Assembly (NCBI GenBank): GCA_018697205.1
Contig: JABHTG010000138.1
Coordinates: forward strand, 48,500-112,499
Reading direction: 5' to 3'
Length of the DNA: 64,000 nucleotides
Source of the DNA: Nitrospina sp.
GTDB taxonomy: Bacteria > Nitrospinota > Nitrospinia > Nitrospinales > VA-1
Shown: positions 56,371 through 64,000 of the stretch, piece after piece
Numbering within the stretch: position 1 is the first letter of the stretch
Layout: the number at the start of each line of letters is the position of its first letter
Notes under the pieces: model-generated
Seen by the model: the letters and a program-made list of their open reading frames with translations, nothing else
Databases searched by the model: none
Told to the model about the DNA's origin: nothing
Program-made: the position numbers and the translations under genes

Positions 56371-57534
56371 TTAAAGGCCAGTGTGCTTTTTTATAGTTTT
56401 AACTTTGTCTGTTTTTTCCCAAGTAAAGCTTGCTTCTTTCCTACCAAAGTGGCCATAGGCAGCAGTTGGTGAATACCTAGGTTTTAAAAGGTCGAGCGTT
56501 TTAATTATTCCGGCTGGTTTTAAATTAAAATTTTCACGTATTATACCCTCAAAACTATCTGGGTTGATTTTGTGTGTGCCAAAAGATTCTACAAATACAG
56601 AAACAGGTTCAGCAACACCTATAGCATATGCCAATTGAACTTCTAGACGATCAGCAGTGCCTGCTGCAACCAAATTTTTAGCTATATAGCGGGCCATATA
56701 AGCCGCTGATCGATCAACCTTAGATGGGTCCTTTCCGGAGAAAGCACCGCCTCCATGTCTTGAAAAGCCACCGTAAGTATCTACTATGATTTTTCTCCCT
56801 GTAAGACCACAGTCTCCGTGTGGTCCACCCACAACAAAATTTCCTGTTGGATTGATATGAATTTTCATTTTTTTCGCACGAAATTTTTCAGGGATAACTT
56901 TGTTTATAACCAGCTCTATTATTTCTGACCGCATTTTTTTATTCGAAATTCCTGGGTCGTGTTGCGTTGAAATTACGACAGTGTCTATACAGACAGGCTT
57001 GTCATTCTCATACCTTACTGATACTTGAGATTTGCTATCAGGGCGAAGGTAATTTATTTGACCTTTTTTTCTTACATCAGCGAGTTTTTTAACAAGTTTA
57101 TGGGAGTACATTATGGGCATAGGCATCATTTCAGGTGTTTCTTTAGTGGCATAACCAAACATCATTCCTTGATCTCCTGCACCTTGTTCTTTTTTTGATC
57201 CCTCATCGACTCCTTGTGCAATATCCTTAGATTGCTTATCTAATGAAACCAACACACCGCATGATTCAAAGTCAAAACCCATTTCGGAGTGAGTATATCC
57301 AATATTTTTTACGGTATTTCTAACAATTTGAGGAATTTCTATGTAGCAGTTTGTTGATATTTCTCCTGCGACAACAGCATATCCAGTTGTGATCATAGTT
57401 TCACATGCGACTCTAGCTTTTGGGTCATTTTTTAAAATAGCATCAAGAACTGCATCAGATATTTGGTCGGCCATTTTATCTGGATGGCCTTCTGAAACAG
57501 ATTCTGATGTAAAAATAAATGATTTCTTCTTCAT
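56371..57534 (-). CDS. metK: S-adenosylmethionine synthetase
   Basis: [23 protein letters not shown] at the start, [32 protein letters not shown] (the phosphate loop region) and [19 protein letters not shown] are the MetK signatures. At 387 aa it is complete. It makes SAM from methionine and ATP. No SAM riboswitch was found in the 67 bases upstream. That short gap suggests read-through from ptsI, though a TATAAT-like -10 is present in it. Confidence 0.98.
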   Translation of the reverse strand: MKKKSFIFTSESVSEGHPDKMADQISDAVLDAILKNDPKARVACETMITTGYAVVAGEISTNCYIEIPQIVRNTVKNIGYTHSEMGFDFESCGVLVSLDKQSKDIAQGVDEGSKKEQGAGDQGMMFGYATKETPEMMPMPIMYSHKLVKKLADVRKKGQINYLRPDSKSQVSVRYENDKPVCIDTVVISTQHDPGISNKKMRSEIIELVINKVIPEKFRAKKMKIHINPTGNFVVGGPHGDCGLTGRKIIVDTYGGFSRHGGGAFSGKDPSKVDRSAAYMARYIAKNLVAAGTADRLEVQLAYAIGVAEPVSVFVESFGTHKINPDSFEGIIRENFNLKPAGIIKTLDLLKPRYSPTAAYGHFGRKEASFTWEKTDKVKTIKKHTGL

Positions 57535-57601
57535 ATAAATCCTCTTTTGTTTATAGTTTTATATTTATTTTTTATATTATATAGATGTCTATCTATTAAC
57601 T

Positions 57602-59344
57602 TCATCCTTCTTGGAAAGACAAAGGATATCTTTTTCTCATTTCGCCAGTAAGAAAGCAATTAATTTCAGTAGTTGAGCTTAAATTTAATAGTTGTTGTGA
57701 GAAATCTTTAGCATCTTTTAAACTGGATTGGCAGATAATTTTTTTGACATGGGGTATAGAATGAGGATCCATGCTAAGGCTATCTAGGTTGCCTAATCCT
57801 AATAGAAAGAGAGTAGCTAAAGGGTCTCCGCCAAGCTCTCCACAAATAGAAACTTTTTTTCCTGCTTTTCTGGCATTATCGGAAATATGTTTTAAAATTT
57901 TTAAAATAGCTAGATGATAGGGTTCATATAAATGAGCTACTTGTTCATTCATTCGATCTACAGCTAGCATGTATTGAATTAAATCATTAGTTCCTATGCT
58001 TATGAAGTCTACTTCTCCTAAAATTTGATCTGAACAAATTGCTGCGGATGGGGTTTCAATCATTGCTCCAACTTCAATATCTTCATCAAATGGTATTTGC
58101 TTTTCCCGCATTTCATTTTTAATATTATCTAAAATTAAATTTGCCGTAATGACTTCTTGAACATCGGAAATCATTGGATACATTATTTTAACTTTCCCAT
58201 GTAAACTAGCTCTAAGAATGGATCTGAGTTGGATCTCGAATAGCTCCGAATTGACTAGGGACAAACGAATTCCTCTTAGCCCTAGCGCTGGATTGTCTTC
58301 ATCATTTGTTCCTTTGGATGATAGTTGTTTGTCCATCCCAATATCTAATGTTCTTATAACTATTGGATAGGGTGATATTTCTTGGGCAGCTTTTTTAAAA
58401 TTATTGTAAAGATCGCTCTCTGATGGAAGGTTCTGTAAGCTTAGGTATAAAAACTCTGTGCGATAGAGCCCAACTCCCTCCGCACCAAATTTTTTCAACG
58501 TTTTAATTTCATGTGTGGATTCAATATTTGCCATTAATTTTACATGAAATTGATCATTAGTGATAGCCGGTTTTCCGATATCTAAAAGTAGTTTGTCTTC
58601 ATTTTGCAAGTGCTCTGATTGTTTTTTTTTATAAAGCTCTAATAGATTTTTTTCAGGGTTGATTATTACATGCCCGTTTATCCCATCTACTATTACTTGA
58701 TCTCCTGTATTAATTTTTTCTGTAAGGGATTTGATTCCAACTACTCCGGGAATACCAAGAGCAGATGCAAAAATTCCGACATGAGATGTTTTACCACCTG
58801 CTGCAGTAGCCAGTCCGAGTACATATTGACGAGGGATTGATACTGTGTCTGATGGGCTTAGAGCATGGGTGATTAATATAACTGGTTTATGAATATCTGA
58901 AAGCGAGTTTTGGTTGTAGCCGAGCAGGTTTTTAATTACTCCATTAACTACTAGTTCTAAATCATCTTTCTTACCCTTTAGGTACTCGTCATTAATTTTA
59001 TCAAATAGAAGTAGTGACTTTTTTAGAGTTTCGGTGATAGCCCATTCTGCGTTTACTTTTTCAACTTTAATTTTATTTATAGTATCTTTGACTAAAATAT
59101 CATCTTCTAATAAAAGAGTATAGGTATCTAGAATTATTGAGAATTTATGTGCAATTTTTGAAGCCTTTTTTTTCGTTTCCTGCATCTGTTTTTTGGTTTG
59201 TTCAACTGCTGAACGAAATCTGGTTATTTCTTTTTCTATGTTGCTGGAGTTGATAGTTTGTTTTAGAGCGCAGAGTTTCGATCGATCTAAGATGTGGGCT
59301 TCTCCAATAGATATACCTTTTGATACAGCAATTCCTTTAAGCAT
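57602..59344 (-). CDS. ptsI: PTS enzyme I
   Basis: The phospho-acceptor His188 lies in AAGGKTSHVGIFASALGIPGV, after the HPr-binding helical region. The PEP-binding C-terminal barrel has LYRTEFLYL, RTLDIGMDKQL and the catalytic Cys in SICGELGGDP. The length of 580 aa is normal for the plain sugar-type enzyme, with no GAF domain as in PtsP. No HPr gene and no sugar-specific IIB/IIC are nearby, so a regulatory phospho-relay to the IIA protein next door is more likely than sugar uptake. Confidence 0.95.
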   Translation of the reverse strand: MLKGIAVSKGISIGEAHILDRSKLCALKQTINSSNIEKEITRFRSAVEQTKKQMQETKKKASKIAHKFSIILDTYTLLLEDDILVKDTINKIKVEKVNAEWAITETLKKSLLLFDKINDEYLKGKKDDLELVVNGVIKNLLGYNQNSLSDIHKPVILITHALSPSDTVSIPRQYVLGLATAAGGKTSHVGIFASALGIPGVVGIKSLTEKINTGDQVIVDGINGHVIINPEKNLLELYKKKQSEHLQNEDKLLLDIGKPAITNDQFHVKLMANIESTHEIKTLKKFGAEGVGLYRTEFLYLSLQNLPSESDLYNNFKKAAQEISPYPIVIRTLDIGMDKQLSSKGTNDEDNPALGLRGIRLSLVNSELFEIQLRSILRASLHGKVKIMYPMISDVQEVITANLILDNIKNEMREKQIPFDEDIEVGAMIETPSAAICSDQILGEVDFISIGTNDLIQYMLAVDRMNEQVAHLYEPYHLAILKILKHISDNARKAGKKVSICGELGGDPLATLFLLGLGNLDSLSMDPHSIPHVKKIICQSSLKDAKDFSQQLLNLSSTTEINCFLTGEMRKRYPLSFQEG

Positions 59345-59415
59345 TAAGCTGATTTCCTATTAAGAAAAAAAGAAGTGTAAATTAAAAACCTTGTCGATAG
59401 CAGTGCTTAAAAATA

Positions 59416-59880
59416 TTAAACATATTTTGAATCTTCATCTATCAGAATCGAATATATTTGATCTGCTTCATTTGCCAGTAATACAGACTCACGTAATGAA
59501 GCGTTTTTGAATAATCTTGATATGCGAGCCAATGCTTTTAAATGTTGTCCTGTTGAGTTTTCAGGAGCCATAACTAAAAATATAAAATGTACTGGTTTTT
59601 GGTCCAATGAATCAAATTCAACTCCATTTTTAGAAAGTCCAAAAACTGTAATGATTTTGTCTATGCCGCTTGTTTTTGCGTGTGGTATTGCGACATTTTC
59701 ACCAATTCCTGTGCTACCTAACTTTTCACGCTCGGATAAGGCAGCTAATAAATTTTCTTTGCTAGTGATCGCCCCTTTTTCTTCCAAAAAGCTTGATATC
59801 TCACTGAGAACATTTTTTTTGTCACAGCTTTTTAACTCTACAATAATATGTTCTTTTTTTAGTATGTCAGCAATTTTCAT
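59416..59880 (-). CDS. ptsN: PTS IIA domain protein (nitrogen type)
   Basis: A single EIIA-fructose/Ntr domain is present. The phosphorylated His67 lies in GIGENVAIPHAKTSG, with VHFIFLVMAPENSTGQHL downstream. Located between rpoN and ptsI, it fits the regulatory EIIA-Ntr that in other bacteria controls potassium, phosphate or nitrogen responses. At 154 aa it is complete. The 198 bases before it, where hpf commonly sits, hold no gene. Confidence 0.92.
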   Translation of the reverse strand: MKIADILKKEHIIVELKSCDKKNVLSEISSFLEEKGAITSKENLLAALSEREKLGSTGIGENVAIPHAKTSGIDKIITVFGLSKNGVEFDSLDQKPVHFIFLVMAPENSTGQHLKALARISRLFKNASLRESVLLANEADQIYSILIDEDSKYV

Positions 59881-60078
59881 TTTTGGATCGAAGTAGTTTT
59901 AAATTTTGTTTGATAGAGCTTTAATTGAATTTATCTAGGATTAATTTTTATATGCATAATGAGGACTTTATTTCTCTAAAATGCTATTTTTTTATACAGG
60001 TAATATATAAGTGCAGTTCTTGTTTTAGCACCTTAATTTTTTTTTATGAATTTTACTCTTAGCAAATCATGAATTATT

Positions 60079-61542
60079 TTAAAATATTCTTTTTCGTTTA
60101 CTAGCAGGGGGAATGTTTAACTCTTTCCGGTATTTTGTAATTGTTCGTCGAGCAATATTAACATTTTTTCGCATTAAAGCTTGTACCATCTCATCGTCTG
60201 TTAGAGGTTTTTTTTCATCTTCAATCAAGATGATTTCCTTGATGATACTTTTTACACGAATGGATGACATGCTACTTCCCATGTAAGATTTAATACCACT
60301 ATGGAAAAAAAACTTTAACTCAAATACTCCTTGAGGTGTATCTATATACTTATTAGTGGTTATCCTACTTACTGTTGATTCGTGCATCTCGATATCCTTG
60401 GCAACGTCCTTTAAAACCATTGGCTTAAGATATGAAAGCCCAAGGTCGAGGAATTCTCTTTGTAGTTTTATAATACTTTTTCCTACCTTGTGAATTGTTT
60501 GACGTCGCTGATCAATACTTTTTAAAAACCATAAAGCTGACTTATGCTTTTCTTCCAGGTAGTCCTTGGTTTCCCCTTGGGCACTATTTTTTAACATATT
60601 TTGGTAGTACGGGCTTATGCGCAAGCGCGGTATGCCATCGTCATTAAGGGCCACATCGTAACCGTTATCGGTTTTAACTACAAAGATATCAGGCACAACA
60701 TAATCAATACGCTCTGAACTAAATGTTTGGCCGGGTTTAGGGTTATATCCTTTGATTTTCTTTACAGCTTCTACTATTGATTCTACACGCACTTTGAGTT
60801 CTGATGATACTTTAGTCAAATACCTTTCTTCAAGCCGGTCTAAATAGTTGTCAATTAGTTTCAGAATTAAAGGAGTAGAATTATCATCCATTTGAGCTTG
60901 AATCATTAAGCACTCTTTTAGTGTTCGTGCTCCAACCCCTAGAGGTTCAAAATCCTGTATTATTTTAAGTACTTTTAGAATTTCTGATTCATTAGCGTGG
61001 CTTATTTCTTCAATATCGTTGATATTTGCACGGAGATAACCATCGGCATTAATGTTTCCTATGATGCAATTACCAATAAAACTTTCTCGTTCGTTATTCA
61101 CAGAAAGATTCAATTGCCAGAGTAGATGTTCTTGAAGAGATGGTTCTTTATTATGGGTTGTTTCAATGCTAGGTCGTTCAGTATAATTTTCTGCGGAACT
61201 TCCGCGATCTATATTATTCTGGAAATAAGTATCCCAATCCATATCAGGATTCTCCAGTGTATGTTCTTCACCCTTATTTTTTTCATCTATTACTTCAAAA
61301 GTTTCTTTTGGTTCTGAGATTTCAGCACTGTCATCATTGTCTATGTCATCTTGTGATTCTTCTTTTTCTTCTTCTTCTAAAATTTCTTCTAGGACTGGGT
61401 TTTCTGTTATTTCTTGGCGTACCTGTTGGGCAAGTTCAAGACGAGCTAATGGCAATAGTTTAATTGCCTGTTGAAGCATGGGAGTCATGACAAGCTTCTG
61501 ACTCATTTTTAAATTTACATTAAGCTTTAAATCCATAGCCAT
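60079..61542 (-). CDS. rpoN: RNA polymerase sigma-54 factor
   Basis: The glutamine-rich activator-interaction region I opens with LNVNLKMSQKLVMTPMLQQAIKLLPL. An acidic region II follows (EEEKEESQDDIDNDDSAE). The core-binding region has GYLRANINDIEEI and GVGARTLKECLMIQAQ. The DNA-binding end has the HTH STVSRITTNKYIDTPQG and the RpoN box ARRTITKYRKEL. At 487 aa it is complete. It recognises -24/-12 promoters, three of which are proposed in this window. It is 20 bases behind lptB. Confidence 0.98.
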   Translation of the reverse strand: MAMDLKLNVNLKMSQKLVMTPMLQQAIKLLPLARLELAQQVRQEITENPVLEEILEEEEKEESQDDIDNDDSAEISEPKETFEVIDEKNKGEEHTLENPDMDWDTYFQNNIDRGSSAENYTERPSIETTHNKEPSLQEHLLWQLNLSVNNERESFIGNCIIGNINADGYLRANINDIEEISHANESEILKVLKIIQDFEPLGVGARTLKECLMIQAQMDDNSTPLILKLIDNYLDRLEERYLTKVSSELKVRVESIVEAVKKIKGYNPKPGQTFSSERIDYVVPDIFVVKTDNGYDVALNDDGIPRLRISPYYQNMLKNSAQGETKDYLEEKHKSALWFLKSIDQRRQTIHKVGKSIIKLQREFLDLGLSYLKPMVLKDVAKDIEMHESTVSRITTNKYIDTPQGVFELKFFFHSGIKSYMGSSMSSIRVKSIIKEIILIEDEKKPLTDDEMVQALMRKNVNIARRTITKYRKELNIPPASKRKRIF

Positions 61543-61562
61543 GATAATCCCGTTGTTTTTTT

Positions 61563-62285
61563 CTAAAGAGAGAATTTATTGCCAAGGTAAATTTTCTTTA
61601 CATTTTCATTCTCTAACATCTCATCAGGCAAGCCAGATGCAATAATCTTTCCTTCGTTGATTATATAAGTTCTATCTACAATGCTTAACATTTCTCTTGC
61701 ATTGTGGTCTGTTATAAGTACACCAATTTTTTTCTTTTTAAGATGAAAAATAATTGATTTGATATCAGCAATCGCAAGAGGGTCAATCCCAGCAAAAGGT
61801 TCATCTAATAAAATGAATTTTGGAGATGTTGCTAGCGCTCGACTGATTTCCACTCTCCTTCTTTCACCACCTGATAATACATAAGCTTTGGCATTTTTAA
61901 TGTGCAGAATATTCAGTTCTCTTAATAGAGCTCTTGCTTTTTTCTTCCCTTCAAAGCTTGGAAGTCCCATTGCCTCTGTTACTGCTATTACATTTTCTTC
62001 TACTGTTAATTTTCTAAATACAGACGGTTCTTGCGGAAGGTAGCTTATGCCTTTCTGAGCCCTCAAGTGCATGGGGAGATTGGTTATATCCTCACCTCCT
62101 AAAATCACATTACCTTGATCTGGCCGAATTAGCCCAACCACCATGTAAAAAGTTGTTGTTTTCCCAGCTCCATTTGGGCCCAAAAGTCCAACAATTTCTC
62201 CTTGTTCGACTTTGACGCACAAGTCTTTTACCACAGGTCTATTTTTATAGGACTTAAAAAGGTTTGATGTGCTTAGACAAGTCAC
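61563..62285 (-). CDS. lptB: LPS export ATPase LptB
   Basis: This is a short ABC ATPase with Walker A GPNGAGKT (36-43), Q-loop LPQEPSVFRKLTVEEN, signature LSGGERRRVEISRAL, Walker B FILLDEPFAGIDP and H-loop LITDHN. The sequence and its place next to lptA and rpoN identify LptB rather than a LivF-type ATPase. It powers LPS extraction with LptF/G. The start is a GTG at 62285. Confidence 0.97.
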   Translation of the reverse strand: MTCLSTSNLFKSYKNRPVVKDLCVKVEQGEIVGLLGPNGAGKTTTFYMVVGLIRPDQGNVILGGEDITNLPMHLRAQKGISYLPQEPSVFRKLTVEENVIAVTEAMGLPSFEGKKKARALLRELNILHIKNAKAYVLSGGERRRVEISRALATSPKFILLDEPFAGIDPLAIADIKSIIFHLKKKKIGVLITDHNAREMLSIVDRTYIINEGKIIASGLPDEMLENENVKKIYLGNKFSL

Positions 62286-62369
62286 TTAACTACTATTCTA
62301 TGAGCTGGTTTTGCTTGAAGCATTTTTTTAACCTAACTTAAAATTATATAAATTATTTTTAGGATAAAC

Positions 62370-62882
62370 TTATTTATTTTTTTTGGAGGGGAATAACTTT
62401 GCTCGCACACGTTCATTTACAACAAAGCGATCTTTATTTATTAAGAAGATCATTTCCCGGCCTTCAATGATATCATCTGCTTCCCAAGCAACAGCTTTTG
62501 GATTTCCTGTAAGTATGATTTTCTGGAGATGCTCTAGGTAAACCGCACGGTCGCCTTGGGCTTTTTTATTACCTTTATTTATTTTGACATTGCCAATTGC
62601 TACTATTTCTTGAGTTTGTTTTTTGTCTGGTGTGTTATAAACTTCAAGAATATCAGATGTTATGCTTATTCCTTGTCTTTTTATAGAAACATTGCCGGAG
62701 AATATAATTTTCTGACCACCCCTTTCGGACCTCATTCTATCGGAAGTAATTTCAAGCGAGTTCTTACTATTTTTGTAGTTTTTGTCTTTTTCTGTTTGAG
62801 AAAAACCAACTGAGAGAAATAGGCTGTATAGAAAAATTGTTAAACCTATGTATATTAGGGGTTTTTGGTTCTTTGATATCAT
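62370..62882 (-). CDS. lptA: Periplasmic LPS bridge protein LptA (OstA-like)
   Basis: A signal peptide (about 1-28, LFLSVGFSQ) precedes an OstA/LptA beta-jellyroll: SLEITSDRMRSERGGQKIIFSGNVSIKRQGISITSDILEVY and GNVKINKGNKKAQGDRAVYLE, repeating the typical xGNVxxxxxxxxxxxDxxxY pattern. At 170 aa it is complete. Its ATG shares one base with the stop of lptC, indicating coupled translation. It carries LPS across the periplasm. Confidence 0.94.
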   Translation of the reverse strand: MISKNQKPLIYIGLTIFLYSLFLSVGFSQTEKDKNYKNSKNSLEITSDRMRSERGGQKIIFSGNVSIKRQGISITSDILEVYNTPDKKQTQEIVAIGNVKINKGNKKAQGDRAVYLEHLQKIILTGNPKAVAWEADDIIEGREMIFLINKDRFVVNERVRAKLFPSKKNK

Positions 62883-63319
62883 CAGTTCACAACCCTGATA
62901 TTTTGCTTAGAACTGGGTTCATTTGCAAGTTGATCTTTTATGATTTCAGTTTCAATTATCATTTTAACGTTGCCCTCAAGGTCTAGGTCATTAGTTTTAT
63001 TCATTAAAGTTCCAAAATCTGCATGAACTTTAAATTCCCTCATTTTACTATCAATAAAAATATACTCGACATTACTCATTTTCGTTGTTTCAGTTTTTTG
63101 ATTAATTTGAGCTAATTCAGCTTTTAACTCCCAGTCCTTACGACCTGAATTTTCATGATTTACCTTGAAATTTTCAATTTTTACATCTAGGCCATCTTCA
63201 TCGAGTTTAACGTCTATATTTTTTGTAGTTACCTCAAAGGAGGATAAAAAAATATAGCCCCCATATCCTAAAAGAGAAGCGGCAATCAAGAGCATTAAAG
63301 TTCTTATTTTTTCAATCAT
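62882..63319 (-). CDS. lptC: LPS export protein LptC
   Basis: One N-terminal helix (about 9-27, LLIAASLLGYGGYIFLSSF) anchors a periplasmic domain with GRKDWELKAELAQINQKTE and DFGTLMNKTNDLDLEGNVKMI, the LptC/YrbK pattern related to LptA. The length of 145 aa is slightly short for the family. It begins the lptC-lptA-lptB-rpoN transcript. A promoter must lie to its right, where the sequence has several TATA-like stretches but no clear pair. Confidence 0.92.
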   Translation of the reverse strand: MIEKIRTLMLLIAASLLGYGGYIFLSSFEVTTKNIDVKLDEDGLDVKIENFKVNHENSGRKDWELKAELAQINQKTETTKMSNVEYIFIDSKMREFKVHADFGTLMNKTNDLDLEGNVKMIIETEIIKDQLANEPSSKQNIRVVN

Positions 63320-63654
63320 TAGCTATTGATTTATAAAGATATATGGGCTTTATATATACCACATATGCTTTAATATCCCACAAGGCACAATTTTTGTAAA
63401 GGGGAATAGTAAATGCTAGTCTGGTTACGCGTTTCCAAATTGGCGGTAAAGAGATATTACGAAGTCTGGTGGACGGGGTAGATGATGGCAGAAATTTTCT
63501 ATTGATGGGGAGGGCAGATGATTCAGTTTTTTCGGTTTTATTATTCAGTTAAGATGGAACCGATAATTCTTGATCTCCAAAGGAAACTTTCAAAAAGGTC
63601 TTAGTTAGAAATCATTCTCTTTGAATAGATATGTATCCGGTTGGCCCGGTTTTT
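63320..63654. other. Gene-poor region with composition change
   Basis: The left half is AT-rich and must hold the lptC promoter. From about 63420 rightwards the sequence becomes clearly richer in G+C. A 22-codon ORF (63413-63481, start MLVWLRVSKLAVKRY) has GGGG 8 bases before its ATG but is otherwise unsupported. Near the right end CCGG-TTGGC-CCGG followed by five T (about 63638-63655) is a weak hairpin. No RNA gene was recognised. Confidence 0.4.
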
Positions 63655-64000
63655 CTATAGGGAAGAAAGATTAAGCGTGACTTTGATATCCTTGTTATTT
63701 TTATTAGGCTGTGGGTTGGATAAACGTAGAAGTACCATACGGCCTTTCTGGTCCTTACCGCGAAAAATCAACACCGACCCGTCGTTGAGCTTGGCGTGCG
63801 CCATGAAACCATCTTTCTGATACCGTTTCTTAAATAAATGGTTGCCTAGGAAATTTCCTGAGTTCACCACCTTCTGTGCCGATATTTTTTTATCTATCGG
63901 AAAACCGTTCAGTATACTCACTTGTGTCAGTTTTTTGCTTTGATAACCAAACACGTACACTATTCGTGAGTCACCAGAATTCGGGAGAAGGTTGTTCACG
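63655..64000 (-). CDS. Paralogue of the secreted 33291 protein, 5' part beyond window
   Basis: The visible C-terminal part of about 115 residues aligns by eye with the 33291-33953 protein over RIVYVFGYQSKKLTQVSILNG, KRYQKDGFMAHAKLNDGSVL and IFRGKDQKGRMVLLRLSNPQ. The track's start, a GTG at 63999, falls inside the region that aligns with the middle of the paralogue, so the true start lies outside the window. The G+C content is much higher than in the paralogue and in the rest of the window. The function is unknown. A signal peptide is expected by analogy. Confidence 0.75.
   Translation of the reverse strand, partial: VNNLLPNSGDSRIVYVFGYQSKKLTQVSILNGFPIDKKISAQKVVNSGNFLGNHLFKKRYQKDGFMAHAKLNDGSVLIFRGKDQKGRMVLLRLSNPQPNKNNKDIKVTLNLSSL

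Noticed and set aside
57535-57601. SAM riboswitch before metK
   Set aside because: The spacer is only 67 bases, AT-rich, with just a short ATAGAT/ATCTAT hairpin.
63413-63481. 22-codon ORF with a good ribosome site, and a sigma-54-like AGGCAC...TTGTA upstream
   Set aside because: The -12 element lacks GC and would leave a leader of only a few bases. The peptide alone is not enough support for a gene.

Overview
The window is a gene-dense, AT-rich (roughly one third G+C by eye) stretch of chromosome from a Gram-negative, free-living bacterium. The lptC-lptA-lptB-rpoN-ptsN-ptsI order is typical of deltaproteobacteria-like lineages. The membrane cytochrome bd-like oxidase paired with a diheme cytochrome c, the many TPR proteins and the small LRR proteins together resemble marine nitrite-oxidising Nitrospinota (Nitrospina-type). 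That assignment is an inference from gene content. No rRNA, tRNA, nxr gene or other decisive marker is present. No insertion sequence, prophage, CRISPR array or tRNA was seen.

Layout. 1-3.6 kb: the start of dnaK (minus strand, cut by the window edge), then small genes: pentapeptide-repeat, zinc-ribbon, BolA-like and LRR proteins. 3.7-7.1 kb: respiratory pair, bd-like oxidase and diheme cytochrome c. 7.35-9.6 kb: rlmN, a GT2 glycosyltransferase, a LAB_N membrane protein and a small membrane protein. 11.4-15.6 kb: a signalling block with a lipoprotein, an NtrC-type response regulator, a small protein behind a good sigma-54 promoter, and a CHASE-domain histidine kinase. 15.7-26.2 kb: housekeeping genes (rlmM-like, type 4 uracil-DNA glycosylase, argS, SPOR protein, TPR/cupredoxin-like protein, yheT-like, rarA, LRR, serB). 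26.5-34 kb: cbiX-like, lipocalin, periplasmic peroxidase, TPR proteins, HAD hydrolase, rsmE, scpA and a secreted protein family. 34.2-44.8 kb: cysE, cysteine desulfurase, cpoB-like, a glycan block (GT4, polyprenyl glycosylphosphotransferase, kdsB, pyrG), an LptF/G permease and lipA. 45-52.5 kb: a TPR protein and a yejABEF-type peptide importer. 52.7-57.5 kb: ispG, tig, a Rieske ferredoxin, an unknown protein and metK. 57.6-63.3 kb: ptsI, ptsN, rpoN, lptB, lptA, lptC. 63.4-64 kb: a more G+C-rich end with a cut paralogue of the secreted family.

How the parts fit. Much of the window serves the cell envelope: LPS transport (lptABC, lptF/G), Kdo activation (kdsB with CTP from pyrG), surface glycan assembly, lipoproteins and a CpoB-like factor. 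Sigma-54 is a recurring theme: rpoN itself, one NtrC-family activator and three candidate -24/-12 promoters (13350 +, 36421 +, 45862 -). The most interesting unexplained material is the 11.4-15.6 kb signalling block, with its small duplicated-motif target gene, and three intergenic segments (27.67, 28.91 and 45.92 kb) that fold on paper into branched structures and may be non-coding RNAs or regulatory DNA.
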